DNA of 60,439 bases from assembly GCA_002686995.1 (NCBI GenBank), contig NYZC01000348.1, positions 1 through 60,439 of the forward strand, given 5' to 3'. The position numbers and the translations under genes were made by a program. This stretch comes from Phycisphaeraceae bacterium. GTDB taxonomy: Bacteria > Planctomycetota > Phycisphaerae > Phycisphaerales > Phycisphaeraceae. Under the pieces are notes generated by a model. That model was not told the origin of the DNA. It ran no database searches and was given only the letters and a program-made list of their open reading frames with translations. This document shows positions 1-7,797 of the stretch, in pieces (within the stretch, counting starts at the first letter, position 1; every line of letters starts with the position of its first letter).

Positions 1-2
1 CC

Positions 3-83
3 ATTTGGCGCGGATGGTACGAGATCAGCATCATGGTTCGAGGCGCTGAACTGTTCGACACCGGGGGGCAAAAATGTGGGTAA
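3..83 (+). CDS. Possible 3' end of a gene entering from the left
   Basis: Frame 3 is open from the window edge to a TAA stop at 81-83 and reads WYEISIMVRGAELFDTGGQK near its end, which looks more like real protein than the other two frames. Only 26 residues are visible, so no family can be named. If real, the gene converges on the acetamidase gene. Other readings of this edge are possible and the call is weak. Confidence 0.2.
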   Translation: MWRGWYEISIMVRGAELFDTGGQKCG

Positions 84-90
84 GGGTGAG

Positions 91-255
91 GGCGTAAGCC
101 CGCGGGTCGAATGACATGGGGGTCACATGCCGCGCACAACGCCCGAAGAACGTTTCATCCAGTCGGCGGATGGCGACGCGACACCGCACGGCCGGCCGCA
201 CGTCAGACCCGTGGGCTGACGCCGGCTGACGCAGCCTGACGCCCACGGTTCGCCG
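91..255. repeat. Imperfect palindromic element, family R1 (CCCGCGGGTC type)
   Basis: The left arm carries GGCGTAAGCCCGCGGGTCGA (91-110). The right arm carries GACCCGTGGGCTGACGCC (205-222) followed by CGGTTCGCC (246-254). The arms are imperfect reverse complements. The same arms recur at 39613-39751, a half copy lies at 35179-35217, and weaker matches lie near 51270 and 51420. The interior has no convincing reading frame. It fills the space downstream of the acetamidase gene and looks like a dispersed non-coding palindrome. Confidence 0.7.
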
Positions 256-277
256 CCCATCGCGCTTCGGAGCGGGG

Positions 278-1255
278 TCAGACGTCGCTGATGCTGAATA
301 ATGATCGTGGTACGCTCGCCGCGGCCGAGCAGGACGACTCGAGCATGTTGCCGATCGTCACGTGTGCGCACTGGCTGAGCAGGTTGTAGGCGTCCCAGCG
401 GTTCAGCGGCGTCAGGTCGTCGACCCAGTTCAGCAGGTGGCCGTAGGCGTGCTGGACGGCGAGCGCCAGGTCCCCGCCGACGCCGACCGCGCCGATGCGC
501 TCCGCACTGCTGATCCGGACGGACTTCAACCCGGTGCCGCGCTCCAGCCCGATCGTGCAGTCGACGACGCCCGACGTTTCGATCGCGCCGCCGATCACCT
601 CGCCGTCGCCCTGGGCCGCGTGCAGGTCGCCGACGAAGAGCAGCCCGCCCTCGCGGAACACCGGCAGGTGAACCGTGGCGCCCGGTCGCATCAGCCGGAC
701 GTCGAGATTGCCGCCGAAGTCGCCGCTGTAGAGGCTCGAAATCGCCTGTCCCCAGCGCGGACAGACGCCGATGCAGCCGACGAACGGATCGAGCGGCACC
801 TCGACGGGCGCCCGGCCGATCGGATTGGCGAGCCGCGCCGTCCCCGCCGCGCGATCGATCTGCCAGCGAAACATGTGCCGCGGCACGGACTCGCGCGACC
901 CGTCATCGCGCAGCGGCTCCAGCATTCGACCGGGCACGGCGCCGTGGCCCGGCGCGATCAGCGTCTGTCCGTAGTCTCGATCGAGCGTCACCGCGTGCAA
1001 CTCGACGCGAATTTCGTCACCGGGACAGGCCCCGGTCACCTCGATCGGACCCGCGAGCGGATTGCCTTCGAACAGCGCGGTCGCGTCATCGCGCTGCCGG
1101 CGCGACGCCGGCAGCACCGTGCCGTCAGCCAGCGCATTGTCGGAATCGGGGCAGGTGATCCGCAGACGGGCGCCGGGATCGACCCGCAGCATCGGCCGGT
1201 GCGGACCGAACGAGTAGTGAAACAGCGGCGAGTCGAAGCTGGTGCCTGCGGTCAC
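278..1255 (-). CDS. Acetamidase/formamidase family amidohydrolase
   Basis: The 325-residue protein matches the FmdA/AmdA family, which hydrolyses formamide, acetamide or related short amides to ammonia and the acid. Family-like stretches include GPIEVTGACPGDEIRVELH (about residues 70-88), an FVGCIGVCP segment near 150, SLYSGDFGGNLDV, and FVGDLHAAQGDGEVIGG (about 208-224). No signal peptide is seen, so it is probably cytoplasmic. The start is GTG at 1255, overlapping the TGA stop of the RraA-like gene as GTGA, which implies translational coupling. The C-terminus ends within 20 bp of a palindromic repeat region. The operon suggests it releases ammonia from a product of the upstream enzymes, but the substrate is unknown. 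Confidence 0.85.
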   Translation of the reverse strand: MTAGTSFDSPLFHYSFGPHRPMLRVDPGARLRITCPDSDNALADGTVLPASRRQRDDATALFEGNPLAGPIEVTGACPGDEIRVELHAVTLDRDYGQTLIAPGHGAVPGRMLEPLRDDGSRESVPRHMFRWQIDRAAGTARLANPIGRAPVEVPLDPFVGCIGVCPRWGQAISSLYSGDFGGNLDVRLMRPGATVHLPVFREGGLLFVGDLHAAQGDGEVIGGAIETSGVVDCTIGLERGTGLKSVRISSAERIGAVGVGGDLALAVQHAYGHLLNWVDDLTPLNRWDAYNLLSQCAHVTIGNMLESSCSAAASVPRSLFSISDV

Positions 1256-1881
1256 GCCGATCCGTCCACGGCCGCGCCGGCCTCGCTCAGGCTCCTTCCC
1301 TTTCTCAGCTCGACGGCGATCTTCTCCTCGCGATCGTGAATCTTCCGGGCCTGCTCCGCGACCTGCTCGACCATCTCGGCGGGAACGACCGCAACGCCCG
1401 ACGCGTCACCGACGATCCAGTCGCCCGGGCGCACGGGCAGTCGACCGCAGACGACTGTCGTCTGCAACTCGCCGATCTCCGCGAACGTGCCGGCCCGCGG
1501 ACAGATATGTCGGGAGAACATGGGAAAGCCGATCGCCTCGATCTCTTCGATGTCCCGTACTGCCGCGTCGATCACGGCGCCGGCGATGCCGCGCTGATGC
1601 GCGCGGGTCGACATGAGACCGCCCATCAGGATCACGTCGGGCCTCCCTCCGCCGTCCACGACCAGCACGTCCCCGGGCGCGGCCTCTTCGAGCGCCCGCT
1701 CCATCGCCCAGGTCGCACCGGGGTAACACCGGACCGTGAACGCCGGCCCTGCCAGCTTCATCGACCGGTTCAGCGCGCTCATGCCCCCGTCCATGGCCTG
1801 GAAGCACCGCCCGCAGGCGCGCAAGGCATCGCTCGTGTTCGCACTTCCGATCCGACACCATTCCGCGGCATCAGGCATCAT
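1252..1881 (-). CDS. RraA/HMG-aldolase family protein
   Basis: The 209-residue protein belongs to the RraA / 4-hydroxy-4-methyl-2-oxoglutarate aldolase family. Members are either divalent-metal class II pyruvate aldolases or, in enterobacteria, RNase E inhibitors. Visible family features are GPAFTVRCYPG, GDVLVVDGGG, the glycine-rich GGLMSTRAHQRG, GAVIDAAVRD (the R-D pair that binds pyruvate and metal in aldolase members) and GDWIVGDASGVAVVP. The start was set at ATG 1881 because GAGGA lies about 6 bases upstream; an upstream in-frame ATG at 1914 has no such site and falls in a repeat array. It sits between the GHL10 protein and the acetamidase and overlaps the latter by 4 bases. An aldolase role is more likely here than an RNase E role, but this is inference. 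Confidence 0.85.
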   Translation of the reverse strand: MMPDAAEWCRIGSANTSDALRACGRCFQAMDGGMSALNRSMKLAGPAFTVRCYPGATWAMERALEEAAPGDVLVVDGGGRPDVILMGGLMSTRAHQRGIAGAVIDAAVRDIEEIEAIGFPMFSRHICPRAGTFAEIGELQTTVVCGRLPVRPGDWIVGDASGVAVVPAEMVEQVAEQARKIHDREEKIAVELRKGRSLSEAGAAVDGSA

Positions 1882-1913
1882 CGAGGTTCCTCGCGCCCGG
1901 ATCGGCTCATGCA

Positions 1914-1948
1914 ATCAAAAATCGCAAATCAGAAATCAAAAATGCGCT
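1914..1948. repeat. Heptamer array, unit ATCAAAA/ATCRNAA
   Basis: Five 7-base units in exact register (ATCAAAA, ATCGCAA and variants) run up to the stop codon of the NHL/GHL10 gene and occupy most of the spacer before the RraA-like start. The same unit type reappears at 53487-53521. Confidence 0.75.
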
Positions 1949-3891
1949 CAGGGAATCTTCCCCGCGTCCACGTCCGCGATGATCTCACCGATCGCATCCC
2001 ACAGCTTCAGCTCCCGGATCGCATCGACCCGGTAGATCGTGACCTCGTCGGCGCCTCCGGCCAGCGATGCCTCGAATCCCTTTCGCAGAAGCTCGGGCGT
2101 GTTGAGGTTGCCCCCGTAGCATGCGATGAAGCTGTTGACCTTGACGCGATCGGGTAAGGCCTCGCGCGTCTTCCGCACCGCGTTGTAGATCTGATCGAGG
2201 TCGCGCGTGTACCACGCGACGTGCACCTTGTCGATGATGCCCATCTTCCCCCAGGTCAGCCAGTCCTGCATGGTGCTCTGGAGATAAACGCCCGGATCCG
2301 GATCACCGCTCGAGAGATAAGCGGAGATCTCGATATCCCGATCCGGCAGGCGCAGCGCCAGCTTGTGGCGCAGCTCGACGATGAAATCCGTGATGAAGTC
2401 AGCCCGGTACTGCATCCATCGCACGTCGTCCTGGGGGAGGCTCAGGGGATTGACCCCATACTTTTCAAAGAAGCCGTTGACGATTACGGGATCGTAGCCG
2501 TAGTCAGTGCCCAGGTACCGAATGTAGTCGAGCATCACCCCCTGCACGCCCTGCATCTCGACCTGGCGGACGATGGCGTCGGCCCGGAAGCTCCGGGCTC
2601 CCGGATGAGCCCAGCTCAGGATCGTCTTGATCGGTCCGGACGCCCCCTTCTTCCACACGCACCATTCGGGATGCTCTTCGAAAACGCTGCTCGGCGGGTG
2701 CCCCATGCCGAACGGCCAGCATGCGATCGAAGGGTGCACCTCGATGCCCATCTCCACCACCTTGGGCATGATGTGGGAGATCCCCATGTCGCGGTACTGG
2801 TTTTCGAGCGACGCGTACAGGATGTCGACGCCGTGCTTCTTCGATTTCTGCAGCGTGTCGTCGTCGGGGCCGGCGTAAATGCTCACCTTGATCGGAGTCC
2901 GGGTCGGCCGCTTCACTCGTACCGGAGGCTTCCACTGGAGCAGCCCTTCGAGCGACCGGCCCCAGCCATTGAGGTACTTGCCGTCCTTCGAGAGCCGCAC
3001 CACCCGATCGCTCTTCCAGTTGGTCATGATGAGGTCGCCACGGCTCGTGCGCGCGATATCGACCGGGTGGTTGAACTTGTTATCGCTGTCGCCCTCGCCG
3101 GGATCCCAGACCTCGAGCAGCTTGCCCTCGAGGCTGAATATCTGCACCCGGCTCTCGAACGTGTCCGGGCAGTAGAGCTTGCCGTCGATCACCGTCAGTC
3201 CGTAGCCCTCGTCCAGCTCACCTTCACCGACGCCGCGCTTGCTGAGCGTGGCGACATATTCGCCATCCTCCGTGTACTTCTGGATGCGGCCGCCGTCGAA
3301 CTCGCGCACGTACACGAATCCCTTGCCGTCGACATCCACGCGCGCCAGGTAACCGTTGTGGAGGTACTCGCCCGGCCCCTTGCCGATCTGTCCCCACGCC
3401 TTGATGAACGTCCCGTCCGGCGTGAACTTCTGGATCCGGGCGTTGAAGGTATCGGCAATGAATATCTCACCCGCACGGTTCGTCGTGATGAAGTGCGGCT
3501 CGGAGAACTGGCCCGGGTCCATGCCCTTGATGCCGTTGCCGAGCGCAAACTGCAGGCGCTCCTCGGCATCGAGCACGAGCACATTGTGCCCGAAGCAGTC
3601 GGTGATGTAGATCCAGTCCTTCGGTCCGATGTGCACGTCGAAGGGGCCGACCAGGGGGCCGTACCCCTCGATCTTCTCGATCGTGCCCAGCGACCGGCCC
3701 TCCGGCGTGAACTTGCTGATACGCTTCGCCTTGATCTCCGCGACGTAGACGACGTCCTGGCTGTTGACGGCGACGCCGAACGGGCCGTTGAACGGCCAGG
3801 ACGCACCGAGGACCGACTGGCCCGCCACCAGGCAAACCACCGCGGCGACGGCCATCCCCTGCCATGAAGCGCTGCTGATCTGTGTCGACAT
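1948..3891 (-). CDS. Secreted NHL-repeat propeller fused to a GHL10-like glycoside hydrolase domain
   Basis: The start at ATG 3891 is supported by AGGAAGGAA 6-8 bases upstream and by the signal peptide it creates (MSTQISSASWQGMAVAAVVCLVAGQ region); the open frame extends further upstream without a ribosome site. The mature protein of about 620 residues has two parts. Residues about 30-330 are NHL-type beta-propeller repeats (INTFNARIQKFTPDG-like units, GPFDVHIGPKDWIYITD). Residues about 340-640 look like the glycosyl-hydrolase-like 10 (DUF187) barrel: GVDILYASLENQY, GIEVHPSIACWPFG, HPEWCVW, and GVQGVMLDYIRY with the Asp-Tyr-x-Arg typical of this family. NHL modules usually bind protein or nucleic acid partners, so here the propeller may dock to a polymer or partner. 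It heads an operon with RraA-like and acetamidase genes. Confidence 0.75.
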   Translation of the reverse strand: MSTQISSASWQGMAVAAVVCLVAGQSVLGASWPFNGPFGVAVNSQDVVYVAEIKAKRISKFTPEGRSLGTIEKIEGYGPLVGPFDVHIGPKDWIYITDCFGHNVLVLDAEERLQFALGNGIKGMDPGQFSEPHFITTNRAGEIFIADTFNARIQKFTPDGTFIKAWGQIGKGPGEYLHNGYLARVDVDGKGFVYVREFDGGRIQKYTEDGEYVATLSKRGVGEGELDEGYGLTVIDGKLYCPDTFESRVQIFSLEGKLLEVWDPGEGDSDNKFNHPVDIARTSRGDLIMTNWKSDRVVRLSKDGKYLNGWGRSLEGLLQWKPPVRVKRPTRTPIKVSIYAGPDDDTLQKSKKHGVDILYASLENQYRDMGISHIMPKVVEMGIEVHPSIACWPFGMGHPPSSVFEEHPEWCVWKKGASGPIKTILSWAHPGARSFRADAIVRQVEMQGVQGVMLDYIRYLGTDYGYDPVIVNGFFEKYGVNPLSLPQDDVRWMQYRADFITDFIVELRHKLALRLPDRDIEISAYLSSGDPDPGVYLQSTMQDWLTWGKMGIIDKVHVAWYTRDLDQIYNAVRKTREALPDRVKVNSFIACYGGNLNTPELLRKGFEASLAGGADEVTIYRVDAIRELKLWDAIGEIIADVDAGKIP

Positions 3892-3961
3892 GCACTGTTC
3901 CTTCCTGTTTTCGCTGGCCGCCATTCTAAACATTGCAGGAGAATCCGTCCTGATCTGCATT

Positions 3962-4022
3962 CTGGAGGGCCGAGCTCCCGCGACGCGCGGGCTTCGATGG
4001 ACTCGCGGATTCGCGGGAGCCG
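3962..4022. repeat. Palindromic element, family R4 (GGAGGGC-GAGCTCCC type)
   Basis: The divergent intergenic region holds CTGGAGGGCCGAGCTCCC, an inner CGCGG/GACGCGCGGG stretch, and a right part with GATTCGCGGGAGCC. Related sequence occurs at 7602-7672 and 47650-47672. It lies between the start of the NHL/GHL10 gene and that of the FAD oxidoreductase and may contain or displace their promoters. Confidence 0.6.
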
Positions 4023-4126
4023 CACCCACCACGGACGAAGTCTTTGCGGTTGCAATGTCGTTGCGTCGCCGTCACATTGTCCTTGTCGCGGCGCGCCGAC
4101 GTCGGGACATCCAGAGGAGTGAAGTC

Positions 4127-5296
4127 ATGGATCGCACCGCGGACGCAGTCATTATCGGCGGGGGCATCATGGGCGCCAGCGTCGGACATTTCCTCGCCCG
4201 CAGAGGCTTCGGCCGGGTCGTCCTGCTCGAGAAGCGATCACTCGCCGCGGTGAGCACTGGTCACTCGGCGGCGAACGTTCGCTGCTCGTATTCGAACCCG
4301 GTCACCGTCGCCCTGGCCCTTCGGGCGTTCGAAATGTTCGAGCACGACAGGGATGAGCTCGGCGGTCCGACCGGATTCCGGCGCACCGGGCAGGTGATCC
4401 TGTTCGGCGACGCGCACGTCGAGATCGGGCGGCAGGTGCTCGAATCGGAGCGCGCCCACGACACCGGGACCCGCGAGATCGGCGTCGACGAGATTCGCGA
4501 GCTCGCCCCGCAGTTCGACCTCGAGGGCGTCGTCATGGGAACCTACCAGGCGCGAAGCGGCTACGCCGACCCGGTCCTGACGACGCGGACGCTCGTGGAA
4601 GAGGCAAAGGATCGACAGCTTGTCGCGTACGAAGGCGTCGGCGCCCGCGGCATCCGCACGGAATCCGGTCGCGTGGCCGGCGTCGAGACGGACGACGGCG
4701 AGATCGCAACCCACGTCGTCGTGAACGCCGCCGGGCCGTGGGGCGGCCGCATCGGGAACTCGGCCGGCGTCACGTCGTCGGTCCAGTGGAGCCGCGAGTC
4801 CGACCTGATCCTCAGGCTGCCCGAGAACTTCGGCACGTTTCCGATCGTCGCCGACCCGGCCTGCCACATCTACTTCAGACCGCAGGGCGACGGCAGCCTC
4901 CTCGCCGGCCTGGACTACCCCAAGCCGGTCGAGCCGCTGAACATCGACGACTACGACCCGAATCTCGACGCTGCGACGCGCGGAAAGATCGAAGACGGCC
5001 TGCATCGTCGCGCTCCCGCCCTGCGCGATGCCGAGTTCGAGCGCGGCTGGGCGTCGATCTACACGATTACCGACGACTGGCATCCCCTGGTCGGCTCCGA
5101 GCCGGACGTCGAGGGCCTCTACTCCTGCTACGGCGGCAGCGGCCACGGCTTCAAGCTCGGACCGCCGATCGGCGAGTCGCTGGCGCAGATCATTGCCGGC
5201 GAGAAGCCGGGCATCGATCTGCACCCGCTGCGGCCGACGCGATTCGCCGAGGGCGAGCCGTTCACGTCGCCCTGGGGCGCCGGCAATCGGGGTTGA
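4127..5296 (+). CDS. FAD-dependent oxidoreductase of the DAO family
   Basis: The 389-residue protein starts at ATG 4127, preceded by AGAGGAGTGA at good spacing; the open frame upstream reads through a palindromic repeat and is unlikely to be translated. An N-terminal dinucleotide-binding fold is clear: VIIGGGIMGASVGHFLARRG (about residues 8-27) and an acidic E at the end of strand 2 (VVLLEKRS). The C-terminal flavin motif SCYGGSGHGFKLGPPIGESL is typical of the DAO superfamily (sarcosine oxidase, glycine oxidase, D-amino-acid dehydrogenase). It would oxidise a secondary or primary amine, giving an imine and reduced FAD. Substrate cannot be read from sequence. It is divergent from the amidase operon, which would fit joint use of N-containing compounds. 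It ends directly against the convergent sulfatase remnant, the two stops sharing a TGATCA palindrome. Confidence 0.85.
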   Translation: MDRTADAVIIGGGIMGASVGHFLARRGFGRVVLLEKRSLAAVSTGHSAANVRCSYSNPVTVALALRAFEMFEHDRDELGGPTGFRRTGQVILFGDAHVEIGRQVLESERAHDTGTREIGVDEIRELAPQFDLEGVVMGTYQARSGYADPVLTTRTLVEEAKDRQLVAYEGVGARGIRTESGRVAGVETDDGEIATHVVVNAAGPWGGRIGNSAGVTSSVQWSRESDLILRLPENFGTFPIVADPACHIYFRPQGDGSLLAGLDYPKPVEPLNIDDYDPNLDAATRGKIEDGLHRRAPALRDAEFERGWASIYTITDDWHPLVGSEPDVEGLYSCYGGSGHGFKLGPPIGESLAQIIAGEKPGIDLHPLRPTRFAEGEPFTSPWGAGNRG

Positions 5297-5797
5297 TCAA
5301 TCCTGCGGGCGCACGAGCTGTCTTCGCGGCCCGGTCCGCGAACTCACGGCCTCGCAATCCTGCTGCCATGCCACGAGCCGCCTCAACAGTTCGTTGATCC
5401 TGGCCAGGGCGCCTGCATCGCTTGTCACGAGTTTCGGATCCCGCGGGTCACGTGCGAGGTTCACGGTTTCGCCAGGGTCGCGTTCGAGATCGTAGAGCTC
5501 GAGCCCGAGCGGATCGTTGTCCACGATCAGCTTGTGCGCGCCCTGCCGCACCATCTTGCGGTCGAAGCTCTCCGAGAACGCCGCGTCGCGGATGGATGCC
5601 AACGGGTCGCGCACGAGGGGCAGAAGGCTTCGACTCAGGCCGGATTCGGGCATGGCGACGTCGGCGAGGTCGAGCGCCGTCGCGAAGATGTCGATGTTCT
5701 GGACCAGGCCGTCGCACACGCCGGGAGTCGCATCGAGGAACGGCGCGCGAATGATGAGCGGTACGTGCACGTTCTGCTCGTAGAAGAAAAGATCATT
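5297..5797 (-). pseudogene. C-terminal remnant of a sulfatase
   Basis: About 165 residues are recognisable, beginning DLFFYEQNVHVPLIIRAP and ending with the sulfatase C-terminal features GAHKLIVDNDPLGLELYDLE and RDPGETVNLA. A whole sulfatase of this type has about 450-500 residues; the N-terminal two thirds, including the Cys/formylglycine motif and most metal ligands, are absent. The match stops at about 5797, where the sequence becomes AT-rich with an inverted repeat, and an in-frame stop follows at 5825-5827. A GTG at 5770 could start a short product, but it would lack the active site. It is most likely a deletion remnant. Confidence 0.75.
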
Positions 5798-5799
5798 CG

Positions 5800-5859
5800 T
5801 TATCTGTTGTTTCGGATAAGGGATTCATGCCTGTGTCCGAAATAACAAGCATCAGATAA
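5800..5859. repeat. Nested inverted repeat at the sulfatase breakpoint
   Basis: TTATCTG (5800-5806) pairs with CAGATAA (5853-5859), and inside it TTTCGGA (5810-5816) pairs with TCCGAAA (5836-5842). The segment is AT-rich compared with its surroundings and starts exactly where sulfatase similarity ends. Its right end runs into degenerate 7-base units ending in AAT (AGATAAT, CGACAAT and so on, to about 5880). Confidence 0.65.
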
Positions 5860-5972
5860 TCGACAATCAATAATCGATTCCTCCGGCCAGCAATCGGCGC
5901 CTGGTGCGGGCGGGCTCGCGAACCCAACGTCCTCTCCCAATCCTTGACCGTGGATCCCAAGTCAATCTCTGG

Positions 5973-6014
5973 CTTCTGAACTCCGATCCCCGAACCTCGA
6001 ACCCTCCTCCCGAT
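5973..6014. repeat. Heptamer array, unit NNNNCGA
   Basis: Six 7-base units in register, the first four ending in GA or CGA (for example ACTCCGA, TCCCCGA), end 12 bases before the sulfatase start codon. The array is degenerate but keeps the 7-base period. Confidence 0.6.
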
Positions 6015-6026
6015 ATCATCACCACC

Positions 6027-7481
6027 ATGAGCCGACCCAACGTTCTGCTGATCTGCGCGGAGCACTGGTCCGGGCGATTCCTCGGCATCGAGGGTCATCC
6101 CTGCCTCCAGACGCCCACCCTCGACCGCATCGCTCGCAACGGCGTCCGGTTCATCAATGCGTACAGTGCGACGCCCACGTGCATTCCCGCGCGACGATCG
6201 CTCATGACGGGCATGAACGCGCAGTCGCACGGCGATCGGATCTTCAAGGAACACGAACCGATGCCGAAGGCGCCGACCCTGGCCGGCGCTTTCGCCGACG
6301 CCGGATACCTGACCAGCGCGATCGGCAAGCTTCACGTCTATCCCCAGCGCGACCGGATTGGTTTTCACGCGGTTCGGTTGCACGAAGAGGGACGGCGCCA
6401 CCTGGGCATGAACGGCGACGACTACGAGATGTTCGTCGCCGACGCGGGTTACGCCGGCCAGGAGTACACGCACGGCATGTCCGCGAATGACTACATGAGC
6501 CGCGCCTGGCACCTTCCCGAGCGCCTGCACCCGACGAACTGGACGGTCGAGACGACCTGCCGGGCCATCCGACGGCGCGACCCCACGCGGCCGTCGTTCT
6601 GGTTCATGTCGTTCAGCGCGGCACATCCTCCGTTCATTCCGCCCGAGACGTACCTGTCCCTCTACGACACCGACAAGATGGATCCTGCACTGATCGGCGA
6701 TTGGGCCGCCGACCCCGATGCGTTGCCGTACGCCCTGCGCATTCGCCGCGGCGGGTGGTACACACAGGGACACCATTTCCTGCGGGATCCGCACCTGCTC
6801 GCGCAGTCCCGCGCGGCCTACTACGCGATGTGCACGCACGTCGATCACCAGATTCGCCTCGCCATCGGCACGCTGCGCGAGGAGGGCATTCTCGACGACA
6901 CGATCGTCATGTTCGTCGCGGACCACGGGGAAATGCTCGGCAACCACGGCCTGTTCGCCAAGGACGTGATGTACGAGGACTCGGCCCGCATCCCCATGAT
7001 CATCATGCCAACCGCCGACGATGACCGCTGGAGCCATCACCGCGCCGACGAACGGCTCGCCGACATCAGCGACGTCATGCCCACGCTGCTCGAGATGGCA
7101 GGCATCCCCGTGCCGGACACGGTGGACGGCCTGTCACTCTGCGGAAGCGAAACGCGACCACACCTCTACTGCGAGCATTGGGAGGACGCGAGGGCAAGTC
7201 GCATGATCCGCGACGATCGCTACAAGCTGATCTACTACGCCATCGGCAATCGAACACAGCTCTTCGACCTGAAGGAGGATCCGGACGAGCTGCACGACCT
7301 CTCGGACACCGGCGACCAACGCGAAGTGCTCGATCGGATGACGAGCCTTCTCATCGACCATCTCTACGGCGACGATCGCGAATGGATCCGCGACGGACGC
7401 CTCGAGGGACTCGAAGACCGCCCCTTCAGCCCGACCCCCGACCGCGGCCTGGGCGGCCAGCGCGGCTGGAGGTTCGTCTGA
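6027..7481 (+). CDS. Sulfatase (formylglycine-dependent)
   Basis: The 484-residue protein is a full-length type I sulfatase. Start is ATG 6027, giving MSRPNVLLICAEHW; the longer open frame reads through a repeat array. The maturation motif C-x-P-x-R is CIPAR with Cys at about residue 52, followed by SLMTG, so it needs a formylglycine-generating enzyme. Other hallmarks are GKLHVYPQ, FVADHGEMLGNHG with the metal-binding D-H pair, and the C-terminal YKLIYY...LFDLKEDPDELHDLSD. The first metal-ligand position, usually D-D or D-Q, reads A-E-H here. No signal peptide is evident, so the protein may be cytoplasmic and act on imported sulfated sugars, or export may be cryptic. It lies just beyond a sulfatase remnant, suggesting an eroded sulfatase pair. 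Confidence 0.9.
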   Translation: MSRPNVLLICAEHWSGRFLGIEGHPCLQTPTLDRIARNGVRFINAYSATPTCIPARRSLMTGMNAQSHGDRIFKEHEPMPKAPTLAGAFADAGYLTSAIGKLHVYPQRDRIGFHAVRLHEEGRRHLGMNGDDYEMFVADAGYAGQEYTHGMSANDYMSRAWHLPERLHPTNWTVETTCRAIRRRDPTRPSFWFMSFSAAHPPFIPPETYLSLYDTDKMDPALIGDWAADPDALPYALRIRRGGWYTQGHHFLRDPHLLAQSRAAYYAMCTHVDHQIRLAIGTLREEGILDDTIVMFVADHGEMLGNHGLFAKDVMYEDSARIPMIIMPTADDDRWSHHRADERLADISDVMPTLLEMAGIPVPDTVDGLSLCGSETRPHLYCEHWEDARASRMIRDDRYKLIYYAIGNRTQLFDLKEDPDELHDLSDTGDQREVLDRMTSLLIDHLYGDDREWIRDGRLEGLEDRPFSPTPDRGLGGQRGWRFV

Positions 7482-7486
7482 CGACG

Positions 7487-7528
7487 GTCGAAGGTCAAAG
7501 GTCGAAGGTCAAAAGTCGAAGGTCGCAG
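7487..7528. repeat. Heptamer array, unit GTCRAAG
   Basis: Six 7-base units in exact register (GTCGAAG, GTCAAAG alternating, with small changes in the fourth and sixth) start 5 bases after the sulfatase stop codon. The spacer of about 316 bp between the sulfatase and the next gene holds this array, a second array and a 139-bp insertion, and no gene. Confidence 0.85.
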
Positions 7529-7568
7529 ATTCAACGCCGGCGTGCACATTCTAGACCCTAGATCCTAG

Positions 7569-7707
7569 GCTTTGTCCGAGAACTCGGTCTCGATGACGCC
7601 CTGGAGGGCGGAGCTCCCGCGACGCCGCAACGTTTCTGCAAGTCTGCGGCCTCGCAGGAGCTCGGCCCTCCAAGGCCCGATCCAGATTCATGGTTTTCCG
7701 ACAAAGC
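7569..7707. mobile_element. 139-bp MITE-like element inserted in a heptamer array
   Basis: The ends are GCTTTGTC (7569-7576) and GACAAAGC (7700-7707), and similarity extends inward imperfectly. CTAG directly flanks both ends (7565-7568 and 7708-7711), consistent with a target duplication; reading the ends as GGCTTTGTC gives a TA duplication instead. Both flanks are units of one array (CTAGACC type, 7548-7568 and 7705-7737), so the element seems to have landed in it. The interior holds an R4 palindrome (GGAGGGCGGAGCTCCC) and no reading frame. IS5-group elements use a YTAR target, which would fit, but no transposase is in the window. Confidence 0.6.
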
Positions 7708-7797
7708 CTAGCCCCTAGACCCTAGACCCTAGACCCCCTTCCCCGCACGGGCCTTTTGAAGTGCGCCCGCGCCCGTCGACCGACCGACTTCCGAGCG

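Noticed and set aside
123..371. Short minus-strand frames near the left edge
   Set aside because: They lie in the R1 palindrome and overlap the acetamidase 3' end in another frame without any similarity.
2221..3867. 548-codon open frame on the plus strand
   Set aside because: It is antisense to the NHL/GHL10 gene, which has a signal peptide, ribosome site and recognisable domains.
7705..7737. CCCTAGA-type repeats resembling telomeric sequence
   Set aside because: They are one of many 7-base arrays with other units in the window and lie inside a chromosome region with genes on both sides; no sign of a linear end.
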